Below, one piece after another: positions 44,041-53,756 of a stretch of 64,000 nucleotides of DNA. Numbering within the stretch: the stretch's first letter is position 1; the number at the start of each line of letters is the position of its first letter. The notes beneath the pieces are model-generated. The model was not told where the DNA came from, did not search any database, and saw nothing but the letters and a program-made list of their open reading frames with translations. Source of the stretch: Achromobacter arsenitoxydans SY8. Its GTDB lineage: Bacteria; Pseudomonadota; Gammaproteobacteria; Burkholderiales; Burkholderiaceae_B. The stretch lies in assembly GCF_000236785.1 (NCBI RefSeq), contig NZ_AGUF01000056.1:27394-91393 (forward strand), written 5' to 3'. The translations under genes and the position numbers were made by a program.

Positions 44041-44829
44041 TCAACCGATCAGGCGGGCCAGCTCGGCGCCCGGATCCTTGGCGCGCATAAACGCTTCGCC
44101 GACCAGGAAGGCGTCGACCTTGTGGTCGCGCATCAGCTTGACGTCTTCCGGCTTGAGGATGCCGCTTTCGGTCACGACACGCTTGCCCGCGGGAATGCGC
44201 GGCAAGAGATCCAGCGTGGTCTGCAAGGTGGTTTCGAACGTGCGCAGGTTGCGGTTGTTGATGCCGAGCAGCGGCGTCTTGAGCGTCAGCGCAACCTCGA
44301 GCTCCTGCGCGTCGTGCACTTCCACCAGCACGTCCATGCCCAGTTCGATGGCCAGGGTTTCGTATTCGCGCAACTGAGCGGGCGTGAGCGCGGCCACGAT
44401 CAGCAGCACGCAGTCCGCGCCCATCGCGCGCGCGGCGATGATCTGGTAGGGATCAATCACGAAGTCCTTGCGCAGCACGGGCAGCGAGCACGCCGCGCGG
44501 GCCTGACGCAGGTGGTCGTGCGAGCCCTGGAAGAACTGCACGTCGGTCAGCACCGACAGGCAGGCCGCGCCGTGCACGGCATAGGTGGCCGCAATCTCGG
44601 CGGGCGCGAAGGCGTCGCGGATGACGCCCTTGGACGGCGATGCCTTCTTGATTTCAGCGATGACGCCGGCCTTGCCCTGCGAGATCTTGTCTTCGATGGC
44701 CTGGGCGAAGCCGCGCACGTCCTGGCGCGCCTGCGCTTCGCGCAGGACTTCGGCTTCGCTGCGCATCTGGCGGGCGGCGGCGACTTCCTCGACCTTGACG
44801 GCGAGGATCTTCGCGAGAATATCGTTCAT
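44041..44829 (-). CDS. trpC: Indole-3-glycerol phosphate synthase
   Basis: 262 residues, the normal size for a monofunctional TrpC. The TIM-barrel motifs are visible: [19 protein letters not shown] near the N terminus, [49 protein letters not shown] and [13 protein letters not shown]. It closes the ring of CdRP to form indole-3-glycerol phosphate in tryptophan synthesis. The start overlaps the trpD stop by four bases. It is the last gene of the trpE-G-D-C operon here; trpF, trpB and trpA are not in the window. Confidence 0.96.
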   Translation of the reverse strand: MNDILAKILAVKVEEVAAARQMRSEAEVLREAQARQDVRGFAQAIEDKISQGKAGVIAEIKKASPSKGVIRDAFAPAEIAATYAVHGAACLSVLTDVQFFQGSHDHLRQARAACSLPVLRKDFVIDPYQIIAARAMGADCVLLIVAALTPAQLREYETLAIELGMDVLVEVHDAQELEVALTLKTPLLGINNRNLRTFETTLQTTLDLLPRIPAGKRVVTESGILKPEDVKLMRDHKVDAFLVGEAFMRAKDPGAELARLIG

Positions 44830-45857
44830 TTCTGGAAAGTCCGGGTATATGCGCAGAATTCTTCCAGCTTGGCTCGCGCCGCGCCGGTGGAAATTAGTTC
44901 AAATGCTAGCGCTAAGGCTTCGGGAATGGAATCGGCTTTGTTGCCGGCATAGATGGCAAGCCCGGCGTTGAGGGCGACGATGTCGCGGGCCGCGCCCTCG
45001 ACATTTTCCAGCGCCTCTATGACAAGCTCGCGCGACTGCTCGCGATTGGACACCTTGATGCTGCGGTTGGACATCATGGATAGCCCGTAGTCCTCGGGAT
45101 GAATTTCATACTCGCGGACTTTGCCGTCCTTGAGTTCGCCGACCATGGTGGCGCCGCCCAGCGAGGCCTCGTCCATGCCGTCCTTGCCATGCACCACCAG
45201 CACATGGCGCGAGCCCAGGCGCTCCAGCACGCGCACCTGGATGCCGACGAGGTCGGGGTGGAACACGCCCATCAGCTGGTTGGCGGCGCCGGCCGGATTC
45301 GTCAGCGGACCCAGGATGTTGAAGATGGTGCGCACGGCCAGCTCCTTGCGGACGGCCGCAACGTTCTTCATGGCGCCGTGGTGGGCAGGCGCGAACATGA
45401 AGCCGATGCCGGTCTCCTGGATGCACTCGGCCACCTGCTCGGGGCTCAGCGTCAGGTTGGCGCCCAGGGCCTCCAGCACGTCGGCGCTGCCGCTGGACGA
45501 CGAGGCGCTGCGGTTGCCATGCTTGGCGATGGGCACGCCTGCGGCGGCCGCCACGAACATGGCGGTGGTCGAGATGTTGAACGTGTGGCTGCCGTCGCCG
45601 CCCGTGCCGCACATGTCTAGCAGGTCGTTGGGGTTGGGCGTGACCACGGGCGTGGCGAACTCGCGCATGACCTGGGCTGCGGCGGTGATCTCGCCGATGG
45701 TTTCTTTCTTGACGCGCAGGCCCATCAGCAGCGCGCTGGCGATCTGCGGCGACATTTCGCCGCGCATCAGCATGCGCATCAGGTGCAGCATTTCGTCGTG
45801 GAAAATTTCGCGGTGTTCAATGCAGCGCGTCAGCGCTTCGGTGGGGGAAATAGTCAC
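44826..45857 (-). CDS. trpD: Anthranilate phosphoribosyltransferase
   Basis: 343 residues. The PRPP-binding glycine loop [20 protein letters not shown] and [20 protein letters not shown] are the family signatures; [19 protein letters not shown] and [12 protein letters not shown] follow. It transfers phosphoribose to anthranilate, the second step of tryptophan synthesis. It begins 12 bases after the trpG stop and overlaps the trpC start. Unlike in enteric bacteria it is not fused to trpG. Confidence 0.96.
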   Translation of the reverse strand: MTISPTEALTRCIEHREIFHDEMLHLMRMLMRGEMSPQIASALLMGLRVKKETIGEITAAAQVMREFATPVVTPNPNDLLDMCGTGGDGSHTFNISTTAMFVAAAAGVPIAKHGNRSASSSSGSADVLEALGANLTLSPEQVAECIQETGIGFMFAPAHHGAMKNVAAVRKELAVRTIFNILGPLTNPAGAANQLMGVFHPDLVGIQVRVLERLGSRHVLVVHGKDGMDEASLGGATMVGELKDGKVREYEIHPEDYGLSMMSNRSIKVSNREQSRELVIEALENVEGAARDIVALNAGLAIYAGNKADSIPEALALAFELISTGAARAKLEEFCAYTRTFQK

Positions 45858-45869
45858 GATGCGTCCTTC

Positions 45870-46436
45870 TTAGGCGAGGTTCAGGAAATTGCGCAGCAGG
45901 GCGTGGCCATGCTCGCTCAGCACGGATTCGGGGTGGAACTGTACCCCGTAAAGCGGCAGGGTCTTGTGTCGCACCCCCATGATGTCGCCATCCGGGGCCG
46001 TGGCGGTGACCGCCAGGCAGTCCGGCAGGGTGGCCGGGTCGATGGTCAGCGAGTTGTAGCGGATGACAGTGTAAGGCGTGGGCAGGCCCTGGAAGATGTC
46101 GGTGCCGGTGTGCGAGAGCTGGATGGTCTTGCCATGCATGATCTGCTGCGCGCGCACGATGTCGCCGCCGAAGGCCGCGCCGATTGCCTGGTGGCCCAGG
46201 CAGACGCCCAGGATGGGCTTCTTGCCGGCATATGCCTGGATCAGCGGCACCGAGATGCCCGCCTCGGCCGGCGAGCAGGGGCCGGGCGACACGCAGATCT
46301 GGTCGGGGTTCAGCGCGGCGACTTCTTCCAGGGTGATCTGGTCGTTGCGGGCCACGCGCACGTCGACGCCAAGTTCGCCGAAGTACTGCACCAGGTTGTA
46401 GGTAAAGGAATCGTAGTTGTCGATCATCAACAGCAT
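45870..46436 (-). CDS. trpG: Anthranilate synthase component II (glutamine amidotransferase)
   Basis: 188 residues from ATG 46436, with GAGGAG just upstream; longer forms extend into non-coding sequence. It has the class I glutamine amidotransferase triad: nucleophile C in [13 protein letters not shown], and H and E in [34 protein letters not shown] and [14 protein letters not shown] are characteristic of TrpG/PabA. It supplies ammonia to TrpE for anthranilate and may also serve p-aminobenzoate synthesis. It lies between trpE and trpD. Confidence 0.95.
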   Translation of the reverse strand: MLLMIDNYDSFTYNLVQYFGELGVDVRVARNDQITLEEVAALNPDQICVSPGPCSPAEAGISVPLIQAYAGKKPILGVCLGHQAIGAAFGGDIVRAQQIMHGKTIQLSHTGTDIFQGLPTPYTVIRYNSLTIDPATLPDCLAVTATAPDGDIMGVRHKTLPLYGVQFHPESVLSEHGHALLRNFLNLA

Positions 46437-46498
46437 TTTTTTCTCCTCGGGGCCGTCCTGCGGCCCGGGCGGTAAGCGGGGGGCGGTTGCCGCCGGTC

Positions 46499-48019
46499 TC
46501 AGATGGGTTCGTCCAGGCCGTGCTGCACCTGCTCGGCCGCGCGCAGCACCGCGCGGGCCTTGGCTTCGGTTTCGGCCCATTCGGCTTCGGGATTCGAATC
46601 CGCCACGATGCCGGCGGCCGCCTGCACGTAGAGCGTGCCGTCCTTGATCACGCCGGTGCGGATGGCGATGGCCACGTCCATTTCGCCGCCGTAGCTCAGG
46701 TAGCCGGCCGCGCCGCCGTAGATGCCGCGGCGCACGGGTTCCAGTTCGTCGATGATCTTCATGGCCTCGACCTTGGGCGCGCCGGTCAGCGTGCCCGCCG
46801 GGAACGACGCCCGCAGCACGTCCATGCTGCTCATGCCCGGATTCAGGGTGCCCGTGACGTTGGACACCAGGTGCATTACGTGCGAGTAGCGTTCGATGAC
46901 CATGGTGTCGCTGACCTTCACGCTGCCCACCTGGGCGACGCGGCCCACGTCATTGCGCGCCAGGTCGATCAGCATGACGTGCTCGGCGATCTCTTTGGGG
47001 TCGGCCTTCAGCTCGGCGGCCAGCGCGGCGTCTTCCTCGGGCGTGCCGCCGCGCTTGCGGGTGCCGGCCAGCGGGCGGATGGTGATCTGGGACTTGGGCT
47101 CGCCGTTTTCAACGGTGCGCTCCTGGCGCACCAGGATTTCGGGCGATGCGCCCACTACCTGGAAGTCGCCGAAGTTCCAGAAGTACATGTAGGGGGAGGG
47201 ATTGAGCGACCGCAGGGCGCGGTAGAGGGAGAGGGGGGAGTCGCGGAAGGGCTTGGCGATGACCTGGCCGATCTGCACTTGCATCAGGTCGCCGGCGGCG
47301 ATGTGTTCCTTGGCGCGCAGGACCGCCGCCAGGTAGTCCTCTTTCTTGAAGTCGCGCCGCTCTTCGGTCTGCATGCTGGCGTGGCTGTAGGGGATTTCCA
47401 CGGGGCGTCGCAGGCGCGCGCGCAGGTCGGTCAGGCGCTGCTGGGCTCGGCTGTAGGCTTCGGGCTGGCTCGGATCGGCGTAGACCATCAGGTAGATGCG
47501 GCCGGCCAGGTTGTCGACGATGACCAATTCGTCCACGTGCATCAGCATCAGGTCAGGCGTGCCGCCTTCCATGCCGGCTGGAAAGGGTTTGACCGCCGGG
47601 CCCAGGCAGGGCTCGATGTGGCGCACGGTGTCGTAGCCGAAGTAGCCGGCCAGGCCGCCGCAGAAGCGCGGCATGCCCGGACGCAGCGCCACCTTGAAGC
47701 GGCTCTGGTATTGCTCGATGAAGGCCAGCGGATCGCCATCGTGGGTTTCCACGACCTTGCCGTCGTGCAGCACTTCGGTGAGGGTGCCGCTGGCGCGGAT
47801 CACCGTGCGCGCCGGCAGGCCGATGAACGAATAACGGCCGAAGCGCTCGCCGCCCACCACCGATTCCATCAGGCAGGTCATGCGGCCGGCCAGGGGGCCC
47901 GAATGGGCCAGCTTCAGGTAGATGCCCAGCGGCGTGTCCAGGTCGGCGTAGGTCTCGGCGACCAGCGGGATGCGGTTGTAGCCTTGCGCCGCAAGGGCCT
48001 TGAATTCGATTTCGGTCAT
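46499..48019 (-). CDS. trpE: Anthranilate synthase component I
   Basis: 506 residues. The chorismate-binding C-terminal half shows [60 protein letters not shown] and [20 protein letters not shown]. The N-terminal region has the tryptophan feedback-site type sequence [20 protein letters not shown]. It converts chorismate plus ammonia to anthranilate and is the first gene after the attenuator. Expression is therefore set by leader translation and activity by feedback. Confidence 0.96.
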   Translation of the reverse strand: MTEIEFKALAAQGYNRIPLVAETYADLDTPLGIYLKLAHSGPLAGRMTCLMESVVGGERFGRYSFIGLPARTVIRASGTLTEVLHDGKVVETHDGDPLAFIEQYQSRFKVALRPGMPRFCGGLAGYFGYDTVRHIEPCLGPAVKPFPAGMEGGTPDLMLMHVDELVIVDNLAGRIYLMVYADPSQPEAYSRAQQRLTDLRARLRRPVEIPYSHASMQTEERRDFKKEDYLAAVLRAKEHIAAGDLMQVQIGQVIAKPFRDSPLSLYRALRSLNPSPYMYFWNFGDFQVVGASPEILVRQERTVENGEPKSQITIRPLAGTRKRGGTPEEDAALAAELKADPKEIAEHVMLIDLARNDVGRVAQVGSVKVSDTMVIERYSHVMHLVSNVTGTLNPGMSSMDVLRASFPAGTLTGAPKVEAMKIIDELEPVRRGIYGGAAGYLSYGGEMDVAIAIRTGVIKDGTLYVQAAAGIVADSNPEAEWAETEAKARAVLRAAEQVQHGLDEPI

Positions 48020-48061
48020 GTCGGGTCTCGTAAGCGGTGTTTGCTTTCGGACCGGGCGCGC

Positions 48062-48100
48062 AACAAAAAACCCGGTCCAGGTAACTGGTTCCGGGTTTGG
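48062..48100 (-). terminator. trp attenuator terminator hairpin
   Basis: On the minus strand AAACCCGG-AACCAG-TTAC-CTGGA-CCGGGTTT forms an 8-base outer stem and a 4-base inner stem and runs into TTTTTTG. It lies 42 bases before the trpE ATG and 58 bases after the leader-peptide stop. Its 5' arm (ACCCGGAA, 48089-48096) is exactly complementary to TTCCGGGT in the leader-peptide gene (48167-48174), which gives the competing antiterminator. Confidence 0.88.
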
Positions 48101-48158
48101 CTCTGTTTACACAGTGTCGGCGCTAGGCGGCAAAGTCGCGTCTAGGGCCGGGAAGGGA

Positions 48159-48233
48159 TCATCGCCACCCGGAAGACAAACGCCACCAGCGCCACGAGGC
48201 GCCGAGCATTTGGTTCTGGATGGAAACGTTCAT
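48159..48233 (-). CDS. trpL: trp leader peptide
   Basis: 24 residues: MNVSIQNQMLGASWRWWR followed by LSSGWR and TGA. Four of the last eleven codons are TGG. It is followed at once by the terminator hairpin in front of trpE, so it is the sensor of charged tRNA-Trp in classical attenuation. When Trp is short, a ribosome stalled at the first TGG codons would leave TTCCGGGT (codons 20-22) free to pair with the 5' terminator arm and allow readthrough into trpE. Confidence 0.88.
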   Translation of the reverse strand: MNVSIQNQMLGASWRWWRLSSGWR

Positions 48234-48289
48234 TGACGGGTATTCAGTGAATTCGCGGTTTGGATGCGGTATCGGTGCAAGCCTGCCGC

Positions 48290-48997
48290 TCAGGCCGGGA
48301 TTTTTGCGGCGTTCTGGTTCTGATTCCAGAGCGCAACCCACTGGGCGGCGTTGACAAGCGTGTCAACTATACCATCGACATCCAGCTCGCGCACGTCCCG
48401 TCCTTCGTTGTAGCCATAAGGCACCACCAGCACCTGCGTGCCGGCGCTGCGGCCCGCCTGCGCGTCATTGATGGAATCGCCGATGGTCACGGCCTCGGCG
48501 GGGGTTACGCCCAGCAGGTCGCAGGCGTGGTGCACCTGGTCGGGGTCGGGCTTGCGGCGTTCGCAGGTGTCGCCGCAGACCACGGCGTCGAAAAAGCCCG
48601 CCAGGCCAGTGCGTTGCAGCAGCGGCAGGGTGAATTCCGTGGGCTTGTTGGTGACCACCGCAAGCTTGAGCCCCTGGTCGCGCATGAGCTTCAGGCCTTC
48701 CAGGACGCCGGGATAGACCTGCGCGCGCTCGCCGTTGACCAGGTGGTAATGGCGGTAGAAGGCCTCGCGGGCGCGGGCAAACGCTTCGGGCGTCGGGTCG
48801 GCGGCATCGAGCGAGCCGGCCAGGCTGCGGCGCACCAGGTTGTCCACGCCCTTGCCCACGAAAGTCGCCACGACGTCTTCGCGCAGCGCGATCATGCCAA
48901 GTTCGACGCGCATGGCGTTGGCCGCGAAGGCCAGGTCGGGAATGGAGTCGAGCAGGGTTCCGTCCAGGTCCAGCAGCGCGGCGCGAAAAGCGGTCAT
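48290..48997 (-). CDS. gph: Phosphoglycolate phosphatase
   Basis: 235 residues of the HAD superfamily: motif I LLDLDGTLLDSIPDLA, motif II AVVTNKPTEF, motif III/IV with K and DS in ERRKPDPDQVHHAC and AVTIGDSINDAQAGRSAG. It dephosphorylates 2-phosphoglycolate. The order rpe-gph-trp is a common arrangement in beta-proteobacteria. It ends 57 bases before the trpL start. A perfect TTGACA-AGCG-TGTCAA inverted repeat near its 3' end (48351-48366) could belong to a trp promoter or operator. Confidence 0.93.
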   Translation of the reverse strand: MTAFRAALLDLDGTLLDSIPDLAFAANAMRVELGMIALREDVVATFVGKGVDNLVRRSLAGSLDAADPTPEAFARAREAFYRHYHLVNGERAQVYPGVLEGLKLMRDQGLKLAVVTNKPTEFTLPLLQRTGLAGFFDAVVCGDTCERRKPDPDQVHHACDLLGVTPAEAVTIGDSINDAQAGRSAGTQVLVVPYGYNEGRDVRELDVDGIVDTLVNAAQWVALWNQNQNAAKIPA

Positions 48998-49013
48998 GTC
49001 GGTTTCCTGTGTC

Positions 49014-49718
49014 TTAGATGGCGGTGGTTTCGCCGATGGCGATCTGCTCGCGCATGGCCTTGATGATACCGGCGTAGTCGGGCTTGCCGAAGATGGCCGA
49101 GCCCGCCACGAACGTATCCGCGCCGGCGGCGCGGATTTCCGCGATGTTGTCGATTTTGACCCCGCCGTCCACTTGCAGGACGATCTCCTGGCCGCCGGCC
49201 TGCATCCAGGCGTCGATGCGGGCGCGGGCTTCGCGCAGCTTGGTCAGCGCGCCGGGGATGAAGCTCTGGCCGCCGAAGCCCGGGTTCACCGACATGATCA
49301 GGACCAGGTCGATCTTGTCCATCACGTAGTCCATGTAGGACAGCGGGGTGGCCGGATTGAAGACCAGCCCGGCCTTACAGCCGCTTTCGCGGATCAGCGA
49401 CAGCGTGCGGTCCACGTGGCGGCTGGCGTCCGGGTGGAAGCTGATGTAGTCGGCGCCGGCCTTGGCGAACTGGGGCACCAGCGCGTCCACCGGCTCGACC
49501 ATCAGGTGCACGTCGATCGGCACCTGGACGTGCGGGCGGATCGCCGCGCACACCATCGGGCCGATGGTCAGGTTGGGGACATAGTGGTTGTCCATCACGT
49601 CCACGTGGATCCAGTCTGCGCCCGCGGCGACGACGTTGCGGACTTCCTCGCCCAGCCGGGCGAAGTCAGCCGACAGGATGCTGGGGGTGATGCGGGTGGA
49701 GGCCGTTTGCTTGGACAT
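49014..49718 (-). CDS. rpe: Ribulose-phosphate 3-epimerase
   Basis: 234 residues from the ATG reading [20 protein letters not shown]. The TIM barrel has the metal and catalytic residues in [48 protein letters not shown] and [16 protein letters not shown], with [11 protein letters not shown]. It interconverts ribulose 5-phosphate and xylulose 5-phosphate. It lies 16 bases upstream of gph on the same strand and is divergent from apaG. Confidence 0.96.
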   Translation of the reverse strand: MSKQTASTRITPSILSADFARLGEEVRNVVAAGADWIHVDVMDNHYVPNLTIGPMVCAAIRPHVQVPIDVHLMVEPVDALVPQFAKAGADYISFHPDASRHVDRTLSLIRESGCKAGLVFNPATPLSYMDYVMDKIDLVLIMSVNPGFGGQSFIPGALTKLREARARIDAWMQAGGQEIVLQVDGGVKIDNIAEIRAAGADTFVAGSAIFGKPDYAGIIKAMREQIAIGETTAI

Positions 49719-49871
49719 GATGTTCGGGGTCGGGAAGGGCATAATGTGCCATTATTGCAGTTTGAGCCGCGGTATCGGGAATGGTCCGCTCCCGCGGGTC
49801 CGAAATCTGCGTCATTTCAAGCGTCGGCGCCGGAATCCGGCCGCCCGCCTGCAGCCACACAGGGAAGGACT

Positions 49872-50246
49872 GTGAAACCTTACGACCTGAGCGTCACCGT
49901 CTCTCCGCGCTTCGTGCCCGAACAGTCCGATCCCGGCGAGCAGCAGTTCGTGTTCGCCTACACCGTCCGCATTACCAATACCGGCGAACATCCCGCCCAG
50001 GTGATCAGCCGCCACTGGATCATCACCGACGGCAACCAGCGCGTGCAGGAAGTGCGCGGCCTGGGCATTGTCGGGCAGCAGCCGCTGCTCGCGCCGGGCG
50101 AAACCTTCGAATACACCAGCGGCTGTCCCCTGCCCACGCCGGTGGGCACGATGCGCGGCATCTATCACTGCGTCGGCGAGAACGGCATTCCGTTCGAAGT
50201 GCCGATCTCCGAATTCGTCCTGGCCATGCCGCGCACCCTGCACTGA
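49872..50246 (+). CDS. apaG: ApaG protein (Co2+/Mg2+ efflux-associated)
   Basis: 124 residues from GTG 49872, with AAGGA four bases upstream. The single fibronectin-like domain shows YTVRITNTGEHPAQVISRHW, IITDGNQRVQEVRGLGIVGQ (the GxGxxG loop), and MRGIYHCVGENGIPFEVPIS. ApaG is a small cytoplasmic protein linked to cobalt and magnesium resistance in enterics, with an uncertain mechanism. It is divergent from rpe and precedes mltA by 40 bases. Confidence 0.95.
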   Translation: MKPYDLSVTVSPRFVPEQSDPGEQQFVFAYTVRITNTGEHPAQVISRHWIITDGNQRVQEVRGLGIVGQQPLLAPGETFEYTSGCPLPTPVGTMRGIYHCVGENGIPFEVPISEFVLAMPRTLH

Positions 50247-50286
50247 GCATGGCCCGGCCACCCGTTGCACGTCTTTCCATCTGCTC

Positions 50287-51591
50287 ATGAAGCGCATTCT
50301 TAGCCTGTCCGTGCTGTCGGTCCTGCTGGCGGCATGTTCCACCCCTTCGGATATTCCCCCTGAATCCGGCCTTCCCGCCACTCCCGGCGCCCGCACGCCG
50401 GCGGCCGATGGTCCGCTCGTGGTGCCGTCGCTGTCGGCCTTGCCCGACACCGCGCCGCGTAGCCTGGCTGGCAAGTTCAAGCCAGGGACCTGGGCCGAGA
50501 TGCCCGGCTGGGCCACTGATGACTTGTCCCAGTTCTGGCCCCTTTTCCTGCGCAACTGCAAGGGGCTGATGCGGCCCACCAGCGGCAACCTGGCCGCGCC
50601 CGCGCGCGCCACGCCGCGCGCCTGGCAGCCGGTGTGCGCCGCGGCCGTGGATCCGGCCCGCGCGCCCAACGCGGCCGACGGCGAGGCCGTGCGCCGATTC
50701 CTGCAGACCTACCTGCAGCCCTGGCGCCTGAACGCCGCCGACGGCAAGCCGGCCGCCAATACGGTGACGGGCTACTACGAACCCCTGGTGCGCGGCTCGC
50801 GCCGCCAGGGCGGTCCCTACCAATGGCCGCTGTACGCGGTGCCGGCCGACCTGCTGACGATCGACCTGGGGTCGGTCTACCCCGACCTGGCCGGCAAGCG
50901 CGTGCGCGGCAAGCTGGACGGCAAGCGCGTGGTGCCCTACGACACCCGCGCCGCCATCGAATCGTCGTCCGGCCGCCGCCCGCCCGTGGTGGTGTGGGTG
51001 GACGACCCCGTCGACAACTTCTTCCTGCAGGTGCAGGGATCGGGCCGCGTGCAGCTGACCGACGGTCCCGACGCCGGCAAGACCATCCGCGTCGCGTACG
51101 CCGACCACAACGGCCAGCCCTACGCGTCCATCGGCCGCTGGCTGATTGACCGCGGCGAGCTCACCGCCGACCAGGCGTCGATGCAGAACATCCGGGCCTG
51201 GGCGCAGCGCAATCCCAAGCGCGTCCCCGAAATGCTCAACGCCAATCCGGCCGTGGTGTTTTTCCGCGAAGAGCCGGTGATTGATCCCGAACAGGGGCCC
51301 AAGGGCGCTTACGCCATTCCGCTGTCGCCCAGGCGCTCGGTGGCCGTGGACGCGACTTTCGTGCCCCTGGGCACGCCGGTATACCTGGCCACGACCTTCC
51401 CGGCCTCCGACCGGCCCCTGCAGCGCCTGGTGTTCGCCCAGGACACGGGCACGGCCATCCGGGGCGCGGCGCGCGCCGACTTCTATTGGGGTTACGGCGA
51501 AGAAGCCGGCCAGCAGGCCGGCCGCATGAAGCAGCGCGGCCAGATGTGGCTGTTGTGGCCCAAACAGGCCGGGGAGCCTTCCGCAAGATGA
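50287..51591 (+). CDS. mltA: Membrane-bound lytic murein transglycosylase A
   Basis: 434 residues. The lipoprotein signal is MKRILSLSVLSVLLAACSTP with lipobox LAAC. The MltA domain shows TVTGYYEPLVRGSRRQGGPY and VDDPVDNFFLQVQGSGRVQL, and the C-terminal 3D domain RRSVAVDATFVPLGTPVYLA with QDTGTAIRGAARADFYWGYG. It cleaves peptidoglycan glycan strands to 1,6-anhydromuropeptides at the outer membrane. Its end overlaps the next start by four bases. Confidence 0.96.
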   Translation: MKRILSLSVLSVLLAACSTPSDIPPESGLPATPGARTPAADGPLVVPSLSALPDTAPRSLAGKFKPGTWAEMPGWATDDLSQFWPLFLRNCKGLMRPTSGNLAAPARATPRAWQPVCAAAVDPARAPNAADGEAVRRFLQTYLQPWRLNAADGKPAANTVTGYYEPLVRGSRRQGGPYQWPLYAVPADLLTIDLGSVYPDLAGKRVRGKLDGKRVVPYDTRAAIESSSGRRPPVVVWVDDPVDNFFLQVQGSGRVQLTDGPDAGKTIRVAYADHNGQPYASIGRWLIDRGELTADQASMQNIRAWAQRNPKRVPEMLNANPAVVFFREEPVIDPEQGPKGAYAIPLSPRRSVAVDATFVPLGTPVYLATTFPASDRPLQRLVFAQDTGTAIRGAARADFYWGYGEEAGQQAGRMKQRGQMWLLWPKQAGEPSAR

Positions 51592-52757
51592 GCCATCAGA
51601 TCGTAGTCTGCGGGGCCGGCATCGTCGGCCTGTCCACCGCCCTGGCGTTGGCCCGGCGCGGCCAGCGCGTCGCCGTGCTGGCGCCGCGCGCGTCCGTCCC
51701 CCCCGCCGATCCCAACCGCTATCACCCGCGCGTCTACGCCATCTCGCCCGCCAGCCAGCGTTTCCTGGCCGAGCTGGGCGTGTGGGACGCGATGCCCGCG
51801 TCGCGCCTGATGCCGGTCCAGGCCATGGAAATCCACGGCGACGCCGACGGTCAGGTCAATCTGAACGCCTGGCAGGCCGCATTGCCGCAACTGGCCTGGA
51901 TCGTGGAATCCGGCGAAATCGAGCGCGTGCTGATCCAGGCCGTGCGCATGTTCGGCATCGCCTGGCTGGAAGACCGCTGCACGGGGTATCACGCCGGCGC
52001 CATCGAAACCGAAAGCGGCGCCCGCATCCAGGCTGAACTCTTCGTGGGCGCCGACGGCGCGGCGTCGCCGCTGCGCGCCGCCGCCGGCCTCAAGCACGAA
52101 TCCTCGTCTTACGACGACACCGGTCTGGTGGTGCACCTGAACGCCGAACTTGCGCACCACGGCACCGCGTTCCAGTGGTTCCGCGACGACGGCGTGCTGG
52201 CCCTGCTGCCGCTGCCCGATACCGTCGACGGTCCGCAGGTGTCGATGGTCTGGTCCATGCGCAGCGAACGCGCCCAGGAGTTGCTGGCGCTGCCCCAGGA
52301 GGCGCAGGCCGCCCGGCTGGAAACCTTGCTGGCCGAGGCCGCCGAAGGCCGGCTGGGCAGCCTGAAGGTCCGCAGCAAGCTGCATGGCTTTCCGCTGACG
52401 CTTGAGCGCGCCCAGATGGTGGCCCCCGGCATTGCGCTGGCCGGCGACGCGGCGCACCGCCTGCATCCGCTGGCGGGGCAGGGACTCAACCTGGGGCTGG
52501 GCGACGTCGAAGCGCTGGCCCGCATCGTGGCGGGGCGCGAGCCCTTCCGCGAGGCCGGCGACCTGCGCGTTCTGCACCGCTACCAGCGGGCGCGGGCCGA
52601 GCCGGTACTGGCCATGCGCTTGGCCACCGATGGCCTGCACAAGCTGTTCGGGTCCAAGGCCACGCCGCTGGTCTGGCTGCGCAACGCCGGCATGCATTGG
52701 GTCGAGCGGGCGCCGCTGATCAAACGCCGCCTGATCTCCGGGGCGTCCACCAACTAG
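51588..52757 (+). CDS. UbiH/UbiF-type FAD-dependent aromatic hydroxylase
   Basis: 389 residues. The FAD dinucleotide motif VVCGAGIVGLSTALALARRG is at the N terminus, and GIALAGDAAHRLHPLAGQGLN carries the GD motif with the HPLAGQGLNLG signature of the UbiH/UbiF/COQ6 group. The enzyme adds a hydroxyl group to a ubiquinone precursor ring, with flavin and O2. Which position is modified cannot be told from sequence alone. It is coupled to mltA by a four-base overlap and precedes dsbC. Confidence 0.88.
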   Translation: MSHQIVVCGAGIVGLSTALALARRGQRVAVLAPRASVPPADPNRYHPRVYAISPASQRFLAELGVWDAMPASRLMPVQAMEIHGDADGQVNLNAWQAALPQLAWIVESGEIERVLIQAVRMFGIAWLEDRCTGYHAGAIETESGARIQAELFVGADGAASPLRAAAGLKHESSSYDDTGLVVHLNAELAHHGTAFQWFRDDGVLALLPLPDTVDGPQVSMVWSMRSERAQELLALPQEAQAARLETLLAEAAEGRLGSLKVRSKLHGFPLTLERAQMVAPGIALAGDAAHRLHPLAGQGLNLGLGDVEALARIVAGREPFREAGDLRVLHRYQRARAEPVLAMRLATDGLHKLFGSKATPLVWLRNAGMHWVERAPLIKRRLISGASTN

Positions 52758-52902
52758 GAACGCCCTTGGGGCGCCTGGCGGAACCTTGGGGGGCGGCTGG
52801 CCGTCTGATAGGCATCGCCGTCCCGGCTGCACACCGGGGACGCAAGGCCGGATCGGTTACGCTTTCCGCCAGAGAACACGAAAGACAAGTTCAGGAGCAC
52901 TG

Positions 52903-53691
52903 ATGAAATTCCGCATTTCCGCCACGCTGGCGGCAGGTTTTCTGGCCGCCGGCCTGGGTCTGTCCGGGACGGCCTCCGCCCAGGACGGCAAGTCCGTGTC
53001 CACGACGTCCGTGGGGCAAGCGGACAAGGGCCAGAAAAGCGTCTCCACCACCGAACTGGATCCGCAGTCGGCCGCCGTCAAAGATCGCTTTCAGCAGCGG
53101 TTCTCCGGCATGAACGTCACGACCGTCCGCCGCACGCCTTATGGCCTGTTCGAAGTGCAGCTGGGCATGGACCTGATCTACACCGACGAAGGCGTCACCT
53201 GGGTCATGGAAGGACCGCTGATCGACGCCATGACCCGCCGCGACGTCACCCGCGAATCCCAGGAAAAGCTCAGCGCCGTCACGTTCGACCAGTTGCCCCT
53301 GGATCTGGCCATCAAGCAGGTCAAGGGCGACGGCTCGCGCAAGGTCGCGATCTTCGAAGACCCCAACTGCGGCTACTGCAAGCAGTTGCGCAAGACGCTC
53401 GAAGACGTGGACAACCTGACCGTCTACACCTTCCTGTATCCCATCCTCTCGCCCGATTCCAAGGTCAAGGTGCGCAATGTCTGGTGCGCCAAGGACCAGG
53501 GCAAGGCCTGGGACGACTGGATGCTGCGCGGCAAGACGCCGCCCTCCGCCAATTGCGACGTGCCCGAGGACAAGCTGCTGGCCCTGGGCCAGCAGTTGAT
53601 GGTCCGCGGCACGCCGACCCTGTTCTTTGCCGACGGCTCGCGCATCAGCGGCGCGCTGCCGCTGGACCAGCTCAAGGCCCGTTTGAACTGA
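52903..53691 (+). CDS. dsbC: Periplasmic thiol:disulfide isomerase DsbC
   Basis: 262 residues from ATG 52903 with AGGAG. There is a signal peptide (MKFRISATLAAGFLAAGLGL ending ASA). The N-terminal dimerisation domain (about 50-120) includes YGLFEVQLGMDLIYTDEGVT. The thioredoxin-fold domain has FEDPNCGYCKQLRKTLEDVD with the CGYC active site, and RGTPTLFFADGSRISGALP with the cis-proline. It reshuffles wrong disulfides. The segment SVSTTSVGQADKGQKSVSTT after the signal is an unusual linker with a repeated SVSTT. Confidence 0.94.
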   Translation: MKFRISATLAAGFLAAGLGLSGTASAQDGKSVSTTSVGQADKGQKSVSTTELDPQSAAVKDRFQQRFSGMNVTTVRRTPYGLFEVQLGMDLIYTDEGVTWVMEGPLIDAMTRRDVTRESQEKLSAVTFDQLPLDLAIKQVKGDGSRKVAIFEDPNCGYCKQLRKTLEDVDNLTVYTFLYPILSPDSKVKVRNVWCAKDQGKAWDDWMLRGKTPPSANCDVPEDKLLALGQQLMVRGTPTLFFADGSRISGALPLDQLKARLN

Positions 53692-53756
53692 CCGGCGCAC
53701 GTCGCGCCGGCCCGGGTGGGTGGCGCGGATTGCGCCACACCACCCGGAGACAAGAC

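Noticed and set aside
48351-48366. TTGACA-AGCG-TGTCAA inverted repeat at the 3' end of gph as the trp promoter
   Set aside because: It contains -35-like boxes, but no acceptable -10 box is found at 16-18 bases on the minus strand; noted only as a possibility in the gph entry.
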